47,033 nucleotides of DNA from Welwitschia mirabilis (lineage: Eukaryota; Gnetophyta; Gnetopsida; Welwitschiales): NCBI GenBank assembly GCA_051453625.1, contig JBOZIK010000001.1, forward strand, positions 216,857,349 through 216,904,381, read 5' to 3'. The translations under genes were made by a program, and so were the position numbers. Shown piece by piece: positions 44,821 through 47,033 of the stretch. Numbering within the stretch: the first letter of the stretch is position 1; every line of letters starts with the position of its first letter. The notes below the pieces were generated by a model. The model was not told where the DNA came from. It saw nothing but the letters and a program-made list of their open reading frames with translations, and did no database searches.

Positions 44821-46270
44821 AAATCAGTCTAGGAGATCTTAAGAAAGAGAACAAGTTGTTCGATGTAGCAGCTATAGAAGAGATGGCATAGAATACAAAA
44901 GCTAGAACCAATGTAATTTTGACACAATAGGTTAGTATAATCTTAAATAAGAAAATGAAGAAAAGTATAAAGAGGAAGATTTAACATCTTAAGAAATAGA
45001 AAAGCCTCTACTTAAGAAAGGATTAGAACATATCTAAGTAGCTCCAAATAGACTGCTAATTATAAATAGTTGTTTGACTCATTCTCAAAAAATAAAAACT
45101 TAAAAGAATGTTAATCAAAAGAAAAGGATCTTTTCCTTGGAATCATACTGATATTAAGAAATAGATCCAAAAATATGTTAATGTAGAATTTATTTAGACA
45201 CTTCTATCAAGCTAAATAGGCAACCAGAAATAAGATGTAACCAAACATGTGACGAATATTTAAATAAGAAATCTTTAAACTCTTGGATGTTGGATTCATC
45301 TATTCTATATCTAATTCAAAATAAATTAGTGCTATTATAGTGATGCTAAAGAAAGGAAATAAATGGAGAATACGTATAAATTTCTGAATGTTGAATACTA
45401 CAACTTAAAAAGATCATTTTCCTCTTTCATTTATAGATCAAGTTTTGAAAAGAATATTTAGATATCAGTACTGTAATTTTTTATATGAATATAATGGATA
45501 TAATCAGGTTTCAATAGCCGTAGAGGATTAAGCAAAAACCACTTTTACCTATTATTGAGGTACTCATGATTATAAAGTATTATCATTTAGATTATGTAAT
45601 GCCCCCACTACTTTTCAAATATTAGTAACTAGCATCTTTCAAGATATGTTAGAAAGATATATTAAAGTATTTATGGATGATTTATCAACTTTTAGAAATA
45701 ATTTGAATGAGTCACTAGACAAGTTGAAAAGAGTTATAGAGAGATGTGAAGGAAAATGTCTAAAACTTAGCTAGTTAAAAAATCATCTTATGGTGATAAA
45801 AGGCATAGTGCTAGAATATAAAATATCTCAAAAAGAAATTGAGATTGATGAATAAAAAATTAAATCTATAAAAGACATTTTACCTCCAACCAATCTAAAA
45901 GAATTAGATCTTTCCTATGACATGTTAGATATTTTAGAAGATTTATATCCAACTTTAGTAAAATTGCTAAATCTTTGAGTAATTTTTTATAGAAGGATGT
46001 AGAATATAACTGGAATAATGAATGTTAAAATTATCAAACTTTAAAGGATAAACTTTTATCAGCCCTTATGTTACAAGGACCTAATTGGATAAGACTATTT
46101 CACATTATGACTGATGTGTCTAGTCATGCTATGGGAGTGATTTTGGGACAAACAGATAAAGGCCATAAACCATACGCTAGTGTGTATATTAGTAAGAACT
46201 TTAAACAGGCTCAATAAAATTACATAATAACTAACAAAGAATTGTTAGTAATTGTTTACGAGATTTTTTA
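44821..46270 (+). pseudogene. RT and partial RNase H of gypsy element C
   Basis: The RT core is clear from about 45350: GNKWRIRINF, then KDHFPLSFIDQVLKR, VLSFRLCNAPTTFQI, and the catalytic block KVFMDDLSTFRNNL at about 45665, both aspartates kept. The connection follows with IKDILPPTNLKELD near 45875. RNase H begins with MTDVSSHAMGVILGQT near 46108 and ISKNFKQAQ, and ends at ELLVIVYEIF (about 46235-46270). At least eight stops or shifts are present. Confidence 0.88.
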
Positions 46271-46299
46271 TCTTCCGTAAATGGTGGATTCATTCTAAT

Positions 46300-46850
46300 G
46301 TTGCTCGATAATAGGTGACTTTAGTGGTTTGACGGTAATTAAGATGAGTTTAAGCTAACCTAATAACTTGACCTAGTTTGACTAAGGTTGACTGAATTTG
46401 ATTATGTTTGACCATGTTTGACTAACTTTGACTTACGTGACTGACATCGTTTGACTCATTTTGACTGACATTGACTATTATTTTGATCGTTTGACTAGGT
46501 TTGAATGTTGTGTTTTGACCGAATTTAACTGTGCTTTGATAGTTTTGACTGGGTTTGACTGAGTTTGAATAAGTTTGACTATATTTGACTGAGTTTCAAT
46601 AAGTTTGACTGTTATAGTTTGAAGTTGAATTTGACTAAGTTTGACTATTTTGGTCTAATATTGTGATANNNNNNNNNNNNNNNNNNNNNNNNNNNNNNNN
46701 NNNNNNNNNNNNNNNNNNNNNNNNNNNNNNNNNNNNNNNNNNNNNNNNNNNNNNNNNNNNNNNNNNNNTTTGAATAAGTTTGACTATTATAGTTTGAAGT
46801 TGAATTTGACTAAGTTTGACTATTTCGGTCTAATATTGTGATATTTTTGT
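46300..46850 (+). repeat. TTTGACT-rich degenerate array (W-box cores)
   Basis: GTTTGACT-like words recur about every 10-20 bases. I count about 19 exact TTGAC cores before the gap and three after it, with TTGAA and TTGAT variants between. All lie on the plus strand. TTGAC followed by C or T is the W-box core bound by WRKY factors, but a simple degenerate satellite would look the same. The 100 N gap at 46669 splits it. Confidence 0.8.
46669..46768. other. Assembly gap (100 N), duplicated flank
   Basis: The 75 bases before the gap (46594-46668) and after it (46769-46843) match with three differences, including the non-repetitive end GGTCTAATATTGTGATA. Confidence 0.95.
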
Positions 46851-47033
46851 GTAATTTTAGCCTAAAAAGGCTTACCTATGGCGAAAATTTAAATGCATAA
46901 AAAAAAACATGAGTGCTAATCGAATAAAACACATTTTTTTTCAGAATATAATTTTTTTTTTTTTTGGTTTTACAAGAAATTTAAATTTAAAGGCTACAAT
47001 TAAACAAAGACAAAGTTTTAAATACAATTTTAA
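46851..47033. other. Low-complexity AT-rich end of window
   Basis: Contains A-runs and T-runs (TTTTTTTTTTTTTGG near 46950) but no gene or recognised element. Confidence 0.5.

Larger units (their letters stand above)
42211..46270 (+). mobile_element. Ty3/gypsy element C, internal region (truncated)
   Basis: Gag, zinc knuckle, protease, RT and the start of RNase H follow in gypsy order. The frames are interrupted by many stops. The element breaks off in RNase H at about 46270, where the TTTGACT-rich array takes over; integrase and the 3' LTR are missing. Confidence 0.85.

Noticed and set aside
1-47033. CRISPR array, bacterial operon, rRNA or tRNA genes
   Set aside because: No regularly spaced identical repeats with unique spacers, no ribosome-binding sites, and no cloverleaf or rRNA segments were seen. 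The hairpin at 21952-21971 lacks the other tRNA arms.

Overview
The window is nuclear DNA of a plant, very probably a seed plant with a large repeat-rich genome. It holds one intact, intron-containing gene, for obtusifoliol 14-alpha-demethylase (CYP51G), in an AT-rich background made mostly of decayed plant-type retrotransposons: L1-like LINEs with a DUF4283/zinc-knuckle ORF1, Ty1/copia, and Ty3/gypsy elements including an Athila/Tat-type one. A conifer or other gymnosperm would fit the mix and primer-binding-site types, but that is an inference; no database search was possible. Six N-runs show a scaffolded draft assembly, and three of them have the same sequence on both sides.

Layout. 1-4.3 kb: no firm gene; two degenerate minisatellites and two weak minus-strand coding candidates. 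4.3-9.15 kb: decayed L1-type LINE (ORF1, endonuclease, reverse transcriptase, zf-RVT), cut at its 3' end by a gypsy LTR starting at 9153. 9.15-11.76 kb: that LTR, its primer-binding site and a gag remnant, ending at a gap. 11.87-14.2 kb: 3' half of a second LINE of the same family. 14.7-17.75 kb: CYP51G on the plus strand in three exons (491 codons); intron 2 carries an antisense non-LTR reverse transcriptase fragment. 17.75-23.4 kb: mostly unassigned AT-rich DNA, a small repeat family with a perfect hairpin, and a purine-rich tract. 23.5-27.0 kb: decayed plus-strand copia element with a short LTR. 27.7-41.2 kb: one Athila/Tat-type gypsy element with both LTRs, interrupted at 31881-36752 by a minus-strand, Sirevirus-like copia element. 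The nested copy is bounded by a 5-bp target-site duplication (AACTC), and the host frame resumes on the far side. 41.2-46.3 kb: a third gypsy element (LTR, primer-binding site, gag, protease, RT, start of RNase H). 46.3-46.85 kb: a degenerate TTTGACT-rich array dense in TTGAC (W-box) cores.

How it fits together. Only CYP51 looks functional: every diagnostic motif and splice site is intact. All mobile-element genes carry stops and frameshifts. Many lesions are G-to-A or C-to-T changes (Trp TGG codons to stops, LTR ends TG/CA to TA, primer-binding sites losing CG pairs), as expected of long-methylated, deaminating DNA. No CRISPR array, rRNA or tRNA gene was seen, and no undescribed coding system could be supported; the distinctive content is the nesting history, the TE fragment in a sterol gene's intron, and the W-box-like array.
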